From the NCBI GenBank assembly GCA_944321165.1, contig CALUKE010000016.1, positions 1-56,292 of the forward strand: a DNA stretch of 56,292 bases, in the 5' to 3' direction. Of the stretch, positions 41,819 through 52,086 are shown piece after piece (position 1 is the first letter of the stretch; every line of letters starts with the position of its first letter). This stretch comes from an uncultured Odoribacter sp. GTDB lineage: Bacteria > Bacteroidota > Bacteroidia > Bacteroidales > Marinifilaceae. The notes under the pieces were generated by a model. It worked only from the letters and a program-made list of their open reading frames with translations. It was not told the DNA's origin and searched no databases. The position numbers were made by a program, and so were the translations under genes.

Positions 41819-42683
41819 ATCTCTTCTGATCCGCCTTCGGAATTTTGGTCCCTGGATCCGGCAGCTTCTTGCTATACCAAAGCATAAAAATTCCCACCAG
41901 TACAAAAGGTATACTGAGAATTTGTCCCATGTTCAGCGGCATGCCCACTTCCCAGGGCTCCTGTACCTCTTTGGCAAACTCAATGATAAAACGGGCGATA
42001 AATATCAGAATCAAAAAGGCACCGAAAATAAATCCCATATGTTTCTTTACATTGGTACGCCAATAAAGATACATCAAAATGCCGAAACTGATCAGGTAGC
42101 AAATGGCTTCGTACAATTGGGTCGGATGACGTGGCAATTCAGGATTCTGCAAACCGGAATTGACAAAGCGGAATCCCCAGGGAACACTCGTCGGAAGCCC
42201 CACAATTTCCGAGTTCATCAAATTCCCCATCCGAATGAAAAAACCGGCCAAAGCGATGGGAATTACGGCCCGGTCCAAAATCCAGAAAATCGATTTCTTG
42301 GTGACCCTGCGCGAATAATACCACAGACCGACAATGATGCCGATCGCCGCACCGTGGCTGGCCAGACCCTGATAACCGGTAAACTTGAATTCCGGTGTAA
42401 AGCGCACCGGCAGAATCATTTCCAGCGGATGAGCACTGTAATAAGCCCAATCATAAAATATGCAATGTCCCAGACGGGCTCCGATGATGGTCGCTATGGC
42501 CACATACAACCACGCCTTATCCAACCACTTCATCGGCAAACCTTCGGATTTGAACATTTTCTCTTCTATCTTATAGCCGAAAATAAAGGCCAGGGCAAAC
42601 AGCAGACCGTAATAACGGACAGAGATACCCCCTATACTGAATATCTCGGGATCAACATCCCAGGTAACGAAAAATGACCACAT
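41817..42683 (-). CDS. lgt: Prolipoprotein diacylglyceryl transferase
   Basis: Lgt attaches diacylglycerol to the lipobox cysteine of exported prolipoproteins, the first step of lipoprotein maturation. The 288-residue protein has seven or so helices, IGARLGHCIFYDW, LASHGAAIGIIVGLWYY, IRMGNLMNSEIVG (the family signature with Arg, Asn and Glu) and ARFIIEFAKEVQ. It lies 9 bp after secA. It would serve all the lipoproteins of the island, though it is a housekeeping gene. Confidence 0.95.
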   Translation of the reverse strand: MWSFFVTWDVDPEIFSIGGISVRYYGLLFALAFIFGYKIEEKMFKSEGLPMKWLDKAWLYVAIATIIGARLGHCIFYDWAYYSAHPLEMILPVRFTPEFKFTGYQGLASHGAAIGIIVGLWYYSRRVTKKSIFWILDRAVIPIALAGFFIRMGNLMNSEIVGLPTSVPWGFRFVNSGLQNPELPRHPTQLYEAICYLISFGILMYLYWRTNVKKHMGFIFGAFLILIFIARFIIEFAKEVQEPWEVGMPLNMGQILSIPFVLVGIFMLWYSKKLPDPGTKIPKADQKR

Positions 42684-42692
42684 ACTCAGAGC

Positions 42693-45600
42693 TTATTCGT
42701 TCTTTCCATGACAATTCTTATACTTCAAACCGCTACCGCAGGGGCAAGGATCATTCCGACCGATCTTCGGTCCCACCTTCACCGGTTCATGACGGGCCTG
42801 TTCGCGATTGGTTGCAGCCGCCTGGGTTTCGGAACGGCTCTCTCTCATCTTGCTCAAATCCGTCCGTTTCTGCTCCGCTTCCTTCACTTTCTCCGGATCG
42901 GCCATCGGGATCTGTCCCTTCATCAAAGTAGACACCATGCCTTTGTTGATCTTTTCGACCATGGCCTTAAACAAGTTATAAGACTCGAACTTATAGATCA
43001 ACAGCGGATCCTTCTGCTCATAAGCCGCATTCTGCACCGATTGTTTCAAATCGTCCATCTCACGCAAATGTTCCTTCCAGGCATCATCGATGTGTGCCAG
43101 AATCACTGCTTTTTCAAACGAACGCATCAGATCCTCTCCGTTGGTCCGATAAGCCTTTTCCAGATTGGTCACCACATTGTACAAACGCTGTCCGTCGGTA
43201 AAAGGCACAACGATATTCTTGAATACATCGCCGCGGTTCTCAAATACATTTTTGATAACCGGATAAGCCTGCTGGGCAATGTATTCCACCTTCCGCTGAT
43301 AGGCTTCCCGCACAAACTGATAGAGCGACTCGGTCAATTCATCCGGACGGGTAGACTTGAATTTCTCCGGATCGATCTCATAATCTACCGACAACACCCG
43401 AAGCACTTCCATCCGGAAACCTTCCGGATCGTTTACCGGCTGATATTCGGAAACAATAGACTCGCAGACATCATAGGTATTATTCGCCACGGCCACACCG
43501 ACCCGCTCGCCCAACAAAGCCTGACGACGCTGTTTGTAAATAACGGTACGCTGTGAATTCATGACGTCATCGTACTCCAGCAAACGCTTACGGATTCCGA
43601 AGTTGTTCTCTTCCACCTTCTTCTGTGCCCGTTCGATGGATTTCGTAATCATCGAATGCTGAATGACATCGCCTTCCTTATGTCCCAGACGGTCCATTAC
43701 CCGAATGATCCGTTCAGAACTGAACAAACGCATCAAATCGTCTTCCAGAGAAACGAAGAACTGAGAAGAACCCGGGTCTCCCTGACGTCCGGAACGTCCG
43801 CGCAACTGGCGGTCCACCCGCCGGGAATCGTGCCGTTCCGTACCGATGATCGCCAGACCGCCGGCCTCCCGAACCTCCGGACTCAACTTGATATCGGTAC
43901 CACGGCCGGCCATGTTGGTGGCAATGGTTACCGTCTTCGATTTACCGGCCTCAGCAACAATTTCTGCCTCCTTCTGGTGCAATTTGGCATTCAACACATT
44001 GTGTTTGATGCCCCGCAGCTTCAACATACGACTGAGCAATTCGGAAACTTCCACGGAGGTAGTACCCACCAGCACCGGACGTCCCAAATCCACCAGACGG
44101 ACAATTTCGTCGATCACGGCATTGTATTTTTCGCGCTTGGTCTTATATACGAAATCATTGGCATCGATACGGATCACCGGACGATTGGTCGGGATCACCA
44201 CCACATCGAGCTTATAGATATCCCAGAATTCACCGGCTTCCGTTTCGGCCGTACCGGTCATACCGGCCAGCTTGTGGTACATACGGAAATAATTCTGCAG
44301 AGTAATGGTTGCAAAAGTCTGAGTGGCAGCCTCCACTTTCACGTTTTCCTTGGCCTCGATTGCCTGGTGCAAACCGTCTGAATAACGGCGACCTTCCATG
44401 ATACGTCCGGTCTGTTCGTCGACAATCTTCACCTTATTGTCCAAGACCACATATTCTACATCCTTCTCGAACAGGGTATACGCCTTCAACAACTGATTGA
44501 CGGTATGTACCCGCTCGGACTTCATGGCATAATTCTGAATCAGTTCATCTTTCTTGGCCAATTTCTCCTTTTCATCCTGAATAGTCCGCTCGATTTCCGC
44601 CACCTCACTCCCGATATCCGGCAGGATGAAGAATTTCGGATCTTCACCGGCAGCCGTAATCGTATCGTGTCCCTTATCGGTCAAATCGATCGAATTCAAT
44701 TTTTCATCGATGACAAAATAAAGGGGATCGGTAATTTCCGGCATTCTCCGGTTGTTTTCCTGCATATATTCATTTTCCGTCTTGATCAGGATCGCTTTGT
44801 TTCCCTCTTCGCTCAAAAACTTAATCAACGGTTTGTATTTCGGAAGCCCTTTGTGTGCCCGGAGCAGCAATACGCCCCCCTCTTTTCTCTTCTTCGGGTC
44901 ATCGCTGGCCAGCAACTCTTTGGCCTCTTTAAAAGTCTGCATGACAAATTCCTGCTGCATCTTCACCAGACGTTCCACCCGCGGCTTGTATTCATCGAAC
45001 ATCTGATCGTCCCCTTTGGGTACAGGACCGGAAATGATCAACGGCGTACGGGCATCGTCAATCAGGACGGAGTCGACCTCATCGACAATGGCATAATTAT
45101 GCTTGCGTTGTACCAGATCCTCCGGATTGATGGCCATGTTGTCACGCAAATAGTCGAAACCGAATTCATTGTTGGTTCCGAAAGTGATATCGGCCATGTA
45201 TGCCTGACGGCGCTGCGGAGAATTGGGCTGATGCTTATCGATGCAATCCACCGAAAGACCGTGGAACATATACAGCGGTCCCATCCATTCCGAGTCACGC
45301 TTGGCCAGGTAATCGTTCACCGTCACCACATGCACGCCCCGTCCACTCAAGGCATTCAGGAATACCGGCAAGGTAGCCACCAACGTCTTACCTTCACCGG
45401 TCGCCATCTCCGCAATCTTTCCCTGATGCAACACGGCCCCACCGATCAGCTGCACATCATAGTGTACCATATCCCAGGTCACCTCATTTCCCCCGGCTAT
45501 CCACGAATTAAAATAAACGGCCTTGTCTCCTTCGATCTCGACAAAATCATGGGTAACGGCCAGATCCCGGTCGAATTGAGTGGCGGTTACTTCGATCTCC

Positions 45601-45980
45601 GCATTTTCCTTAAAACGACGGGCCGTCTCTTTCATGACAGCAAATGCCTTGGGCATCAGGTCGGTCAGCACCTCTTCCACCTTTTTATCGATTTGCTCCT
45701 CCAGTTTATCCACCCGGTCATAAATCGCTTCACGTTCTTCAATCGGCGGCCGTTCCTCCTCCACTTTTCGTTTCAAGGCAGCGATTTCATTTTCCTCTTC
45801 GCTGATGTATTCCCGAACCTGTTTTTTCATATCCTCAGCCACCGCACGCAATTCGTCGTGACTGATTTCCTTCAGTTTTCCCCACTCTGCATTCACTTTT
45901 GCCACAATCGGCATCAATTCTTTCATATCCCGGTCGGACTTATTTCCGAACAGGCTTTTCAAAATATCATTAAAACCCAT
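42693..45980 (-). CDS. secA: Preprotein translocase ATPase SecA
   Basis: SecA drives preproteins through SecYEG. The 1095-residue protein has [20 protein letters not shown] (Walker A), [20 protein letters not shown] (Walker B), [16 protein letters not shown] and [14 protein letters not shown]. The C-terminal zinc finger is [14 protein letters not shown]. The length, with long inserts in the first third, is normal for Bacteroidetes SecA. It is followed closely by lgt. No clear -7 box was seen upstream. Confidence 0.97.
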   Translation of the reverse strand: MGFNDILKSLFGNKSDRDMKELMPIVAKVNAEWGKLKEISHDELRAVAEDMKKQVREYISEEENEIAALKRKVEEERPPIEEREAIYDRVDKLEEQIDKKVEEVLTDLMPKAFAVMKETARRFKENAEIEVTATQFDRDLAVTHDFVEIEGDKAVYFNSWIAGGNEVTWDMVHYDVQLIGGAVLHQGKIAEMATGEGKTLVATLPVFLNALSGRGVHVVTVNDYLAKRDSEWMGPLYMFHGLSVDCIDKHQPNSPQRRQAYMADITFGTNNEFGFDYLRDNMAINPEDLVQRKHNYAIVDEVDSVLIDDARTPLIISGPVPKGDDQMFDEYKPRVERLVKMQQEFVMQTFKEAKELLASDDPKKRKEGGVLLLRAHKGLPKYKPLIKFLSEEGNKAILIKTENEYMQENNRRMPEITDPLYFVIDEKLNSIDLTDKGHDTITAAGEDPKFFILPDIGSEVAEIERTIQDEKEKLAKKDELIQNYAMKSERVHTVNQLLKAYTLFEKDVEYVVLDNKVKIVDEQTGRIMEGRRYSDGLHQAIEAKENVKVEAATQTFATITLQNYFRMYHKLAGMTGTAETEAGEFWDIYKLDVVVIPTNRPVIRIDANDFVYKTKREKYNAVIDEIVRLVDLGRPVLVGTTSVEVSELLSRMLKLRGIKHNVLNAKLHQKEAEIVAEAGKSKTVTIATNMAGRGTDIKLSPEVREAGGLAIIGTERHDSRRVDRQLRGRSGRQGDPGSSQFFVSLEDDLMRLFSSERIIRVMDRLGHKEGDVIQHSMITKSIERAQKKVEENNFGIRKRLLEYDDVMNSQRTVIYKQRRQALLGERVGVAVANNTYDVCESIVSEYQPVNDPEGFRMEVLRVLSVDYEIDPEKFKSTRPDELTESLYQFVREAYQRKVEYIAQQAYPVIKNVFENRGDVFKNIVVPFTDGQRLYNVVTNLEKAYRTNGEDLMRSFEKAVILAHIDDAWKEHLREMDDLKQSVQNAAYEQKDPLLIYKFESYNLFKAMVEKINKGMVSTLMKGQIPMADPEKVKEAEQKRTDLSKMRESRSETQAAATNREQARHEPVKVGPKIGRNDPCPCGSGLKYKNCHGKNE

Positions 45981-46090
45981 TAGTTGTAAATTTTTTCATT
46001 GTAAATTATAAATTGACCACTCTCCGTGTCAATTCGATCCCTTGTCCGCTCTCCGATAAACCGCAGGCCCTTCTTCTCCGTCCTGCCTTT

Positions 46091-46411
46091 CTAAGCATGC
46101 TCCGGTGCTCTGATTTTGTGAGAAGTACGGCATAAAGAACCGTTGTTTATACCGACAGTTTTTTTGAAAAGAAAATGAGACGCGTGAATTTCCGGGATCG
46201 GCATGTGAACATACTCCGAAACCAGGTGCCTGCAGAGCTCCTGCTCTTTCAGCTTTTCCTGCATGCAAACGGATACGACTTTTACCGTATGGATTACGAT
46301 CGACCTACACCTCTCCCCTCTCAAAAGCTCTCCGTTTCCCGGTGCCTTTAAAGGAATCGTCACGGCACAACCCGCCATGACATACAGTGCGGCTATTAAA
46401 TATCTGTTCAT
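46091..46411 (-). CDS. Small hypothetical exported protein
   Basis: I do not recognise this. From the ATG at 46411, 106 residues start MNRYLIAALYVMAGCAVTIP, which could be a signal or lipoprotein signal peptide. ERCRSIVIHTVKVVSVCMQE and a basic tail follow. It lies alone between secA and the glycerate kinase promoter. Codon use is not distinctive, so it may be a chance frame. Confidence 0.35.
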   Translation of the reverse strand: MNRYLIAALYVMAGCAVTIPLKAPGNGELLRGERCRSIVIHTVKVVSVCMQEKLKEQELCRHLVSEYVHMPIPEIHASHFLFKKTVGINNGSLCRTSHKIRAPEHA

Positions 46412-46482
46412 TTCCACGAAGCACAAATATAAGGGAAAATACAGGAAGTAAAAAATGTTTCCAAAAGAAAAACCAGATTTCG

Positions 46483-46490
46483 TATCTTTG
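46483..46490 (+). promoter_or_regulatory. -7 promoter box of the glycerate kinase gene
   Basis: TATCTTTG matches TAnnTTTG and ends 25 nt before the start codon at 46516. Confidence 0.6.
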
Positions 46491-46515
46491 TTCCGAAAAC
46501 CGTTTTAAAACCGCC

Positions 46516-47658
46516 ATGAAAAAAATCGTCATCGCCACCGATTCCTGGAAAGGCTGTCTCAACAGCCAAGAGGCCGGAGAGGCACTCCGGCAAGGCATCC
46601 GGAACATATACCCGTCCTGTGAAGTCGTTCTCATTCCGGTAGCCGACGGTGGAGAAGGTCTGTTGGAAGCTCTTCTGCCCGTTTTTCAAGGACATGCCGT
46701 TAGCACCAGAGCCCACAATCCCCTCATGCAACCGATCACAACCAGCTATGTCATCTCTGCAGACGGTCAGACGGCTTTGATAGAAATGGCCCAAATCTGC
46801 GGTCTGACACTGATTTCTCCGGATCAAAGGAATCCGATGAAAACCACCACCTTCGGACTGGGAGAATTGATCCGCGAAGCCCTCGAAAAAGGTTGCCGCC
46901 GTTTTATCATCGGCATCGGAGGCAGTGCCACCAACGACGGCGGTCTGGGCATGCTGCAGGCTCTGGGAGTTCGAGTACTGGATCGACACGGAAAAACGTT
47001 GGGACAAGGAGGAGCAATCCTGCAGGAAGTGGCAGACATCGACACTTCGCAGCTTCATCCGGCCCTGTCGGAAGCCACTTTCACCATCGCCTGTGATGTT
47101 GACAATCCATTTTACGGCAACCGGGGAGCTACCCGGGTATACGCTTCCCAGAAAGGAGCCACGCCGGCAATGATCGAAGAACTGGAAAAAGGCATGCACT
47201 CCCTGGCAGAGGTCATGGCCCGGACCAACGGCCAAAAGATCGCCCAAACACCCGGAGCCGGAGCTGCGGGAGGCATCGGCGGGGCTTTTCTGGCATTTAC
47301 CCATGCCCGACTGACACCGGGTATAGAACTAATCCTGAAAGAATTGCAATTCAGCGAACAAATAAAAGATGCAGACCTGATCATCACCGGCGAAGGCCGT
47401 GCCGATGCCCAGACCTCCATGGGTAAAGTTGCATACGGAGTCCTTCAGGAAGGGCGAAAACAAAATATTCCGGTCGTATTGATCTGCGGAGCTATCGAAG
47501 AAAATCCGGCACTGTATGCAGCCGGCTTCAGCGGCATTTTCTCCATCAGTCCAGGCCCCACCTCTCTGGAGCAAGCCCTGCGCCCCGATTTCGCCCGCTA
47601 CAACCTGCAACGCCTGGCCTCCCAGCTCTGCCGGCTGTTAGAAAGTCTCAAGGCTTAA
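46516..47658 (+). CDS. Glycerate kinase
   Basis: This enzyme phosphorylates glycerate to 2- or 3-phosphoglycerate. From the ATG at 46516 the 380-residue protein shows MKKIVIATDSWKGCLNSQEA, PVADGGEGLLEALL, FIIGIGGSATNDGGLGMLQA, GAGAAGGIGGAFLAF and LIITGEGRADAQTSMGK. These are the marks of the GlxK/GarK type I family. The phosphorylated position cannot be predicted. Its end overlaps the convergent hydrolase gene by 11 bp. Confidence 0.93.
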   Translation: MKKIVIATDSWKGCLNSQEAGEALRQGIRNIYPSCEVVLIPVADGGEGLLEALLPVFQGHAVSTRAHNPLMQPITTSYVISADGQTALIEMAQICGLTLISPDQRNPMKTTTFGLGELIREALEKGCRRFIIGIGGSATNDGGLGMLQALGVRVLDRHGKTLGQGGAILQEVADIDTSQLHPALSEATFTIACDVDNPFYGNRGATRVYASQKGATPAMIEELEKGMHSLAEVMARTNGQKIAQTPGAGAAGGIGGAFLAFTHARLTPGIELILKELQFSEQIKDADLIITGEGRADAQTSMGKVAYGVLQEGRKQNIPVVLICGAIEENPALYAAGFSGIFSISPGPTSLEQALRPDFARYNLQRLASQLCRLLESLKA

Positions 47659-48442
47659 TTTGGTTCAGAATCAAATGACAGGCCGGCGTATAAACAGTTC
47701 CATGATCAAAACCCTGCAATTCATACAGGAAAACATTTTGATTACCCAAAGCTTTTAAAATCACCTCCAGATGTAAATTTTCCTCATAACGGGCCGTCAT
47801 TTCCAAATGCCGGTCTCCGGTAATCATTATCAAGCGAGGTATTCCTCGTCTGGCTCTGTTCAAGGGTGCATATTGGTCGACCAATGGTATCTCCGTGGGA
47901 ATTTTTCGTTCTTTCCGGATCGTAAAATGAGTATTAGTTTGCCCACTCACCGGAAATAAACCGGCCAGCCGATCAACATCAACCCCATAACGAAGCAGAT
48001 ACGACTTATCCAATCCGATCATCAATGTAAGATATCCTCCGGCAGAATGTCCTGCCACATAAATCCGCTCCGGATCCCCGCCATACTCAGCAATATGCTT
48101 CACTACCCAAGCAACCGCTGCTGCCGCATCATCGATATAGGCCGGACAATTTGCCCGTGGACTCAGCCGATAATTAACCCCAACCACAGCGATCCCCTGT
48201 TCTCTGAAAACAGGCGGAATCTCCTTTTCTCCACCTTCCAGGCCGCCTCCATGAAACCAAACAAGAGTCGAAAACCCTTGTTGTTTCTCCGGATAATAAA
48301 GATCCAACTGACAGCGTTCCTTCCTATAAACATCCCACTCTGAAGCCGGCACATAGGAAATATCTTTTTGGAGATGGTATTGTGCCCCGGCCGAAGAAAC
48401 AACCCATCCCCAGAAAACCCATAATAAAATTCCCTTTTTCAT
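47648..48442 (-). CDS. Secreted alpha/beta hydrolase (esterase/lipase type)
   Basis: From the ATG at 48442 (MKKGILLWVFWGWVVSSAGA) the 264-residue protein has a cleavable signal peptide. STLVWFHGGGLEGGE provides the oxyanion hole, YVAGHSAGGYLTLM the nucleophile Ser, and LQGFDHGTVY the catalytic His; the Asp is probably in TGDRHLEM. This is the HSL-like carboxylesterase layout, substrate unknown. The start overlaps the upp stop by 4 nt, an odd pairing with a nucleotide salvage gene. Confidence 0.85.
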   Translation of the reverse strand: MKKGILLWVFWGWVVSSAGAQYHLQKDISYVPASEWDVYRKERCQLDLYYPEKQQGFSTLVWFHGGGLEGGEKEIPPVFREQGIAVVGVNYRLSPRANCPAYIDDAAAAVAWVVKHIAEYGGDPERIYVAGHSAGGYLTLMIGLDKSYLLRYGVDVDRLAGLFPVSGQTNTHFTIRKERKIPTEIPLVDQYAPLNRARRGIPRLIMITGDRHLEMTARYEENLHLEVILKALGNQNVFLYELQGFDHGTVYTPACHLILNQIKP

Positions 48443-49116
48443 AGTTTTCCACCAAAAGCCAGATCCCCGGCATCTCCGAGGCCGGGATCGATATAACACT
48501 TTTCCGTCAAAGCCTCATCCAGAGCTGCCGTCCACAAGGTCAACGGTTCATCGGCCAACTCTTTCTCCACATAAGCGACTCCCTGCCGACTGGCAATCAC
48601 CGACGCCACATGTGTATGCTTCGGAGCATGTCCCTGCTTCAGCAATTCCCGATAAGCGATGACAAACGACTTCCCGGTTGCCAGCATCGGATCCACCAGC
48701 AAAAGCTGTTTTCCCCTCAAGTCCGGGGTATACACCGAATCAAACCGAATCTCTACCGGCCGGTTTCCTTCATGAGCCACCCGTCTGGCAGATACGAAAG
48801 CAGATTCCGCCCCATCGAAATAATTCAAAAATCCCTGATGAAACGGCAGCCCCGCCCTCAATACAGTAGCCACCACCACCTCTTCCTGCGGCAAGCTCAC
48901 CGTCACCGGATTGATCGGCGTCTGCAATGTCCGGGCCTCATAACGGAAAGTCTTGCTGATCTCATATGCCAATATCTCTCCCACCCGCTCCATATTCCGC
49001 CGGAAGCGCATCCGGTCGCGCTGAATTTCAGCATCTCTGATTTCCGACAGAAAAACATTCAGCACAGAATTTTGTACATCTACAATATGTATCATCACCA
49101 CGTTTTTATTTTCCAA
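48439..49116 (-). CDS. upp: Uracil phosphoribosyltransferase
   Basis: Upp converts uracil and PRPP to UMP. The 225-residue protein has VVATVLRAGLPFHQGFLNYF, RGKQLLLVDPMLATGKSFVI (the PRPP loop DPMLATGKS), ASRQGVAYVEK and the closing YIDPGLGDAGDLAFGGK, which binds uracil. MIHIVDVQNS seven residues in is an alternative start. It begins 3 bp after the mannose-1-phosphate guanylyltransferase gene and overlaps the hydrolase gene. Confidence 0.93.
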   Translation of the reverse strand: MENKNVVMIHIVDVQNSVLNVFLSEIRDAEIQRDRMRFRRNMERVGEILAYEISKTFRYEARTLQTPINPVTVSLPQEEVVVATVLRAGLPFHQGFLNYFDGAESAFVSARRVAHEGNRPVEIRFDSVYTPDLRGKQLLLVDPMLATGKSFVIAYRELLKQGHAPKHTHVASVIASRQGVAYVEKELADEPLTLWTAALDEALTEKCYIDPGLGDAGDLAFGGKL

Positions 49117-49119
49117 TCA

Positions 49120-50181
49120 TTACTGCAATTTCTTTGAAAATTCTTTGATCTGCTGTTCATCGGCCTTGCGACAAATCAGGATCACATCGTCCTGCTCCGC
49201 CACGATATAATCTTCCAGCCCTTGTATGACGATCTTTTTCCGATCCGAGATATGAACGATACATCCTTTGCTTTCGATCATGCAGACCTTTCCTCCGACC
49301 ACGGCATTCTCCCCTTCATCCTTCGGCAACTGTTCGTACAAAGATCCCCAGGTGCCCAGATCCGACCATCCGAAACTGGAAGGGAAAACATAGATATTGG
49401 AAGCACGCTCCATCACGGCATAATCGATGGAGATATTCTTACAGGCCGGGAACTGCTGCTGAATTTCCGCTTGTTCCCGTGAAGTATACAACACATCGTT
49501 CAAGGCATCGAAACGATCCGCAATTTCCGGTTCATTCTCCCGAAAAGCCTTCTCCAAAGTCTTCACGTTCCACAGAAAAATACCGGCATTCCAGTAATAT
49601 CCGCCAGCCGCGAGATAAGCTTCCGCCGTTTTCAAATCAGGTTTTTCCTTAAAAGCCTCCACCTTTCGAATCACCGGATCCGTTTCCGTCCCTCCGACCT
49701 CCTCCTGGATCTTTATGTAACCGTACCCGGTCTCCGGACGAGTCGGCAACATGCCCAAAGTCAAAATCCGGTCGCTCTTTTCCACATAGGCAAGTCCCCG
49801 ACGAATCACCCGCTGGAATTCCGGCACATCCATCACCATGTGATCGGCCGCCGTGACCACCAGATTTGCTTCCGGATCTTTTTTCTTGATCTTCCAAGCC
49901 GCATAGGCAATACAAGGTGCCGTATTGCGCATGCAGGGTTCCAGTAAAATATTCGAATCCGGAATTTCCGGCAATTGGGTCTTCACCAAATCGCGATACC
50001 GTTCGGAAGTCACCACCCAGAAATTTTCCGTATCACAAATTCCCTCAAAACGGTCAACGGTCAATTGCAACAAAGTTCTTCCCAGTCCTAAAACATCAAT
50101 AAACTGCTTCGGCTTTTCCGGTACACTCATCGGCCAGAAACGGCTTCCGATCCCGCCGGCCATAATAATTACATGATTCAT
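49120..50181 (-). CDS. Mannose-1-phosphate guanylyltransferase
   Basis: The enzyme makes GDP-mannose from mannose-1-phosphate and GTP for glycan synthesis. The 353-residue protein has the nucleotide-binding start IMAGGIGSRFWPMSVPEKPK, NILLEPCMRNTAPCIAYAAW, VTAADHMVMD, PETGYGYIKIQ, VEAFKEKPDLKTAEAYL and GWSDLGTWGSLYEQLP. It lacks the fused isomerase domain of the longer ManC type. A -7 box lies 26 nt upstream of the start. GDP-mannose could feed glycan building relevant to O-ligase-like proteins, but no direct link is shown. Confidence 0.92.
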   Translation of the reverse strand: MNHVIIMAGGIGSRFWPMSVPEKPKQFIDVLGLGRTLLQLTVDRFEGICDTENFWVVTSERYRDLVKTQLPEIPDSNILLEPCMRNTAPCIAYAAWKIKKKDPEANLVVTAADHMVMDVPEFQRVIRRGLAYVEKSDRILTLGMLPTRPETGYGYIKIQEEVGGTETDPVIRKVEAFKEKPDLKTAEAYLAAGGYYWNAGIFLWNVKTLEKAFRENEPEIADRFDALNDVLYTSREQAEIQQQFPACKNISIDYAVMERASNIYVFPSSFGWSDLGTWGSLYEQLPKDEGENAVVGGKVCMIESKGCIVHISDRKKIVIQGLEDYIVAEQDDVILICRKADEQQIKEFSKKLQ

Positions 50182-50206
50182 AACATATCCATTTCAAACT
50201 TCCAGA

Positions 50207-50214
50207 CAAAGATA
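50207..50214 (-). promoter_or_regulatory. -7 promoter box of the guanylyltransferase-upp-hydrolase unit
   Basis: TATCTTTG on the minus strand matches TAnnTTTG and lies 25 nt before the start codon at 50181. Confidence 0.55.
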
Positions 50215-50334
50215 CAAAGAACATTTCTCATTCCGATTGTCCCACCGTTCCTTTTCTATTTTTTGATCTGGTCAGCCGTTTATAAAAAATCATGGCATAA
50301 CTTCAATTTTTCATAAATATTATTCAACATTTCT

Positions 50335-50375
50335 TTTCTTGTGCAGTTATCTGGCACAAGAAACATCTAATTTTG
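50335..50375 (+). promoter_or_regulatory. Promoter with a 10-bp inverted repeat upstream of a small membrane protein
   Basis: TAATTTTG at 50368-50375 matches the -7 consensus. Directly upstream TTTCTTGTGC (50335-50344) and GCACAAGAAA (50354-50363) form a perfect inverted repeat with a 9-nt spacer over the -33 to -10 region, a good place for a repressor. Confidence 0.55.
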
Positions 50376-50402
50376 CAAAAAAAATTTAATAATAGCAGCA
50401 AT

Positions 50403-50564
50403 ATGAAATCGAAAAACACATCCTTGAAATTCAAAAAACCAATTAAAGATCAAAAAGTAAAAAAAACAGTCATACTCTGCATCATTTTATTGATTGTTAT
50501 GATCCTGCTCTCTTTTTTTGATATACATAATGAAGAACGATGGATAAAAATACCTTCGTTTTAA
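50403..50564 (+). CDS. Very small basic membrane protein
   Basis: I do not recognise this 53-residue protein. It is Lys-rich at the start (MKSKNTSLKFKKPIKDQKVK), then has one hydrophobic helix (VILCIILLIVMILLSFF) and a short tail. The ATG at 50403 follows a -7 box by 27 nt, which supports a real gene. The DNA is AT-rich and the protein stands alone between the guanylyltransferase and MATE genes. Confidence 0.45.
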   Translation: MKSKNTSLKFKKPIKDQKVKKTVILCIILLIVMILLSFFDIHNEERWIKIPSF

Positions 50565-50681
50565 ATTTAACCGTTAAGATACAGAATTCGATTCATCCAT
50601 GACATGACCAAATAACGACTGTTTTATAAAAATGAAGATGGGTGACGGGAATTAATCTATGATTTTATTACAAAAGTTTGC

Positions 50682-50689
50682 TACCTTTG
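50682..50689 (+). promoter_or_regulatory. -7 promoter box of the MATE transporter gene
   Basis: TACCTTTG matches TAnnTTTG and ends 29 nt before the start codon at 50719. The stretch 50565-50681 shows nothing else that I can name. Confidence 0.6.
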
Positions 50690-50718
50690 CCGGAACTAAA
50701 ATCGATATCAGGTAGTAT

Positions 50719-52077
50719 ATGAACAATCCACATGTTTTAGGAACAGAGCGTATCGGGAAATTGTTGTTGCAATATTCCATTCCGGCCATTGTCAGTATGA
50801 TTATCGTCTCGTTGTACAACATCATCGACAGTATATTTATCGGACATGGAGTGGGTCCCATGGCTATTGCAGGACTGGCGATTTCATTTCCGCTCATGAA
50901 TCTCATGGCGGCATTCTGTAACCTGGTGGCAGCCGGCGGAGCAGCCATTTCCTCCATCCGACTGGGACAAAAAAACATGAAAGAAGCAACGGAAGTATTG
51001 GGAAATACACTGATGCTCTGTATAATCATAGCCATCTTATTCGGAGGTCTCGGTCTGCTGTTCTTAGACAAAATACTTGTATTTTTCGGTGCCAGCCAAG
51101 AGACTCTGCCTTATGCGCGGGACTTTATGCAGGTGCTGTTGCTGGGTACTCCCGTTACCTTTGTCATGATCGGTTTGAACAATGTCATGCGTGCTACAGG
51201 GAATCCGAAAACAGCCATGTTTACCTCCATGACAACGGTATTGTGCAATATCATCCTTGCCCCCATTTTCATTTTCCGATTCGGCTGGGGAATCCGAGGA
51301 GCTGCTACAGCCACCATTATTTCACAATTTTTCGGTATGTGCTGGATATTGGGACATTTTATGATGCCTTCGACGGTCGTGCATTTGCAACGGGGCTTCT
51401 GGCGTATGAAGCGGCGCATCATCGCAAGCATCTTTTCCATCGGCATGTCTCCTTTTTTTATGAACGTCACAGCCTGTTTCGTGGTTATTTTCATCAACAA
51501 CAGCCTTCACGGACACGGCGGAGATCTGGCCATCGGAGCATATGGCATCATCAACCGCCTATTGATGCTTTATGTGATGATCGTACTCGGCCTCACTATG
51601 GGAATGCAGCCCATTATCGGATACAATTACGGAGCCGGCCAAATCACTCGAGTAAAACATACCTTGCGTCTGAGTATTATCACCGGTGTATGCATCATGT
51701 CGAGCGGCTTCATTATCTGCGAACTGTTTCCTCATTTTGTTGCCTCTCTGTTCACAGACGACCGTTCTTTGATTGACATGGCCGCTCACGGACTTCAGAT
51801 TTGCGTAGCCATTTTTCCGTTTGTAGGAGCTCAGATTGTCATCGGTAACTTTTTCCAAAGTATCGGCAAAGCCCAAATGAGTATTTTTATCTCACTCACC
51901 CGCCAATTATTGTTTTTACTGCCGGGCCTGTTCTTTTTCCCAAGAATGATCGGACTCGACGGCGTATGGATTTCCATGCCTGTCAGCGATTTGCTTTCAT
52001 TCATCACTGCTGCAACCGCCTTATGGTGGTATATCAACAAACAGAAAAAGACAACATTGCCCAAACAGAATACTTAA
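50719..52077 (+). CDS. MATE-family efflux transporter
   Basis: The 452-residue protein has twelve hydrophobic segments in two halves. It starts with GTERIGKLLLQYSIPAIVSM and IDSIFIGHGVGPMAIAGLAI, then GAAISSIRLGQ, VMRATGNPKTAM and MGMQPIIGYNYGAGQ. These are standard MATE (NorM/DinF-like) features of cation-coupled multidrug exporters. The substrate is unknown. Its end lies 9 bp from the end of the convergent GH76-like gene. Confidence 0.93.
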   Translation: MNNPHVLGTERIGKLLLQYSIPAIVSMIIVSLYNIIDSIFIGHGVGPMAIAGLAISFPLMNLMAAFCNLVAAGGAAISSIRLGQKNMKEATEVLGNTLMLCIIIAILFGGLGLLFLDKILVFFGASQETLPYARDFMQVLLLGTPVTFVMIGLNNVMRATGNPKTAMFTSMTTVLCNIILAPIFIFRFGWGIRGAATATIISQFFGMCWILGHFMMPSTVVHLQRGFWRMKRRIIASIFSIGMSPFFMNVTACFVVIFINNSLHGHGGDLAIGAYGIINRLLMLYVMIVLGLTMGMQPIIGYNYGAGQITRVKHTLRLSIITGVCIMSSGFIICELFPHFVASLFTDDRSLIDMAAHGLQICVAIFPFVGAQIVIGNFFQSIGKAQMSIFISLTRQLLFLLPGLFFFPRMIGLDGVWISMPVSDLLSFITAATALWWYINKQKKTTLPKQNT

Positions 52078-52086
52078 AACATGCGA

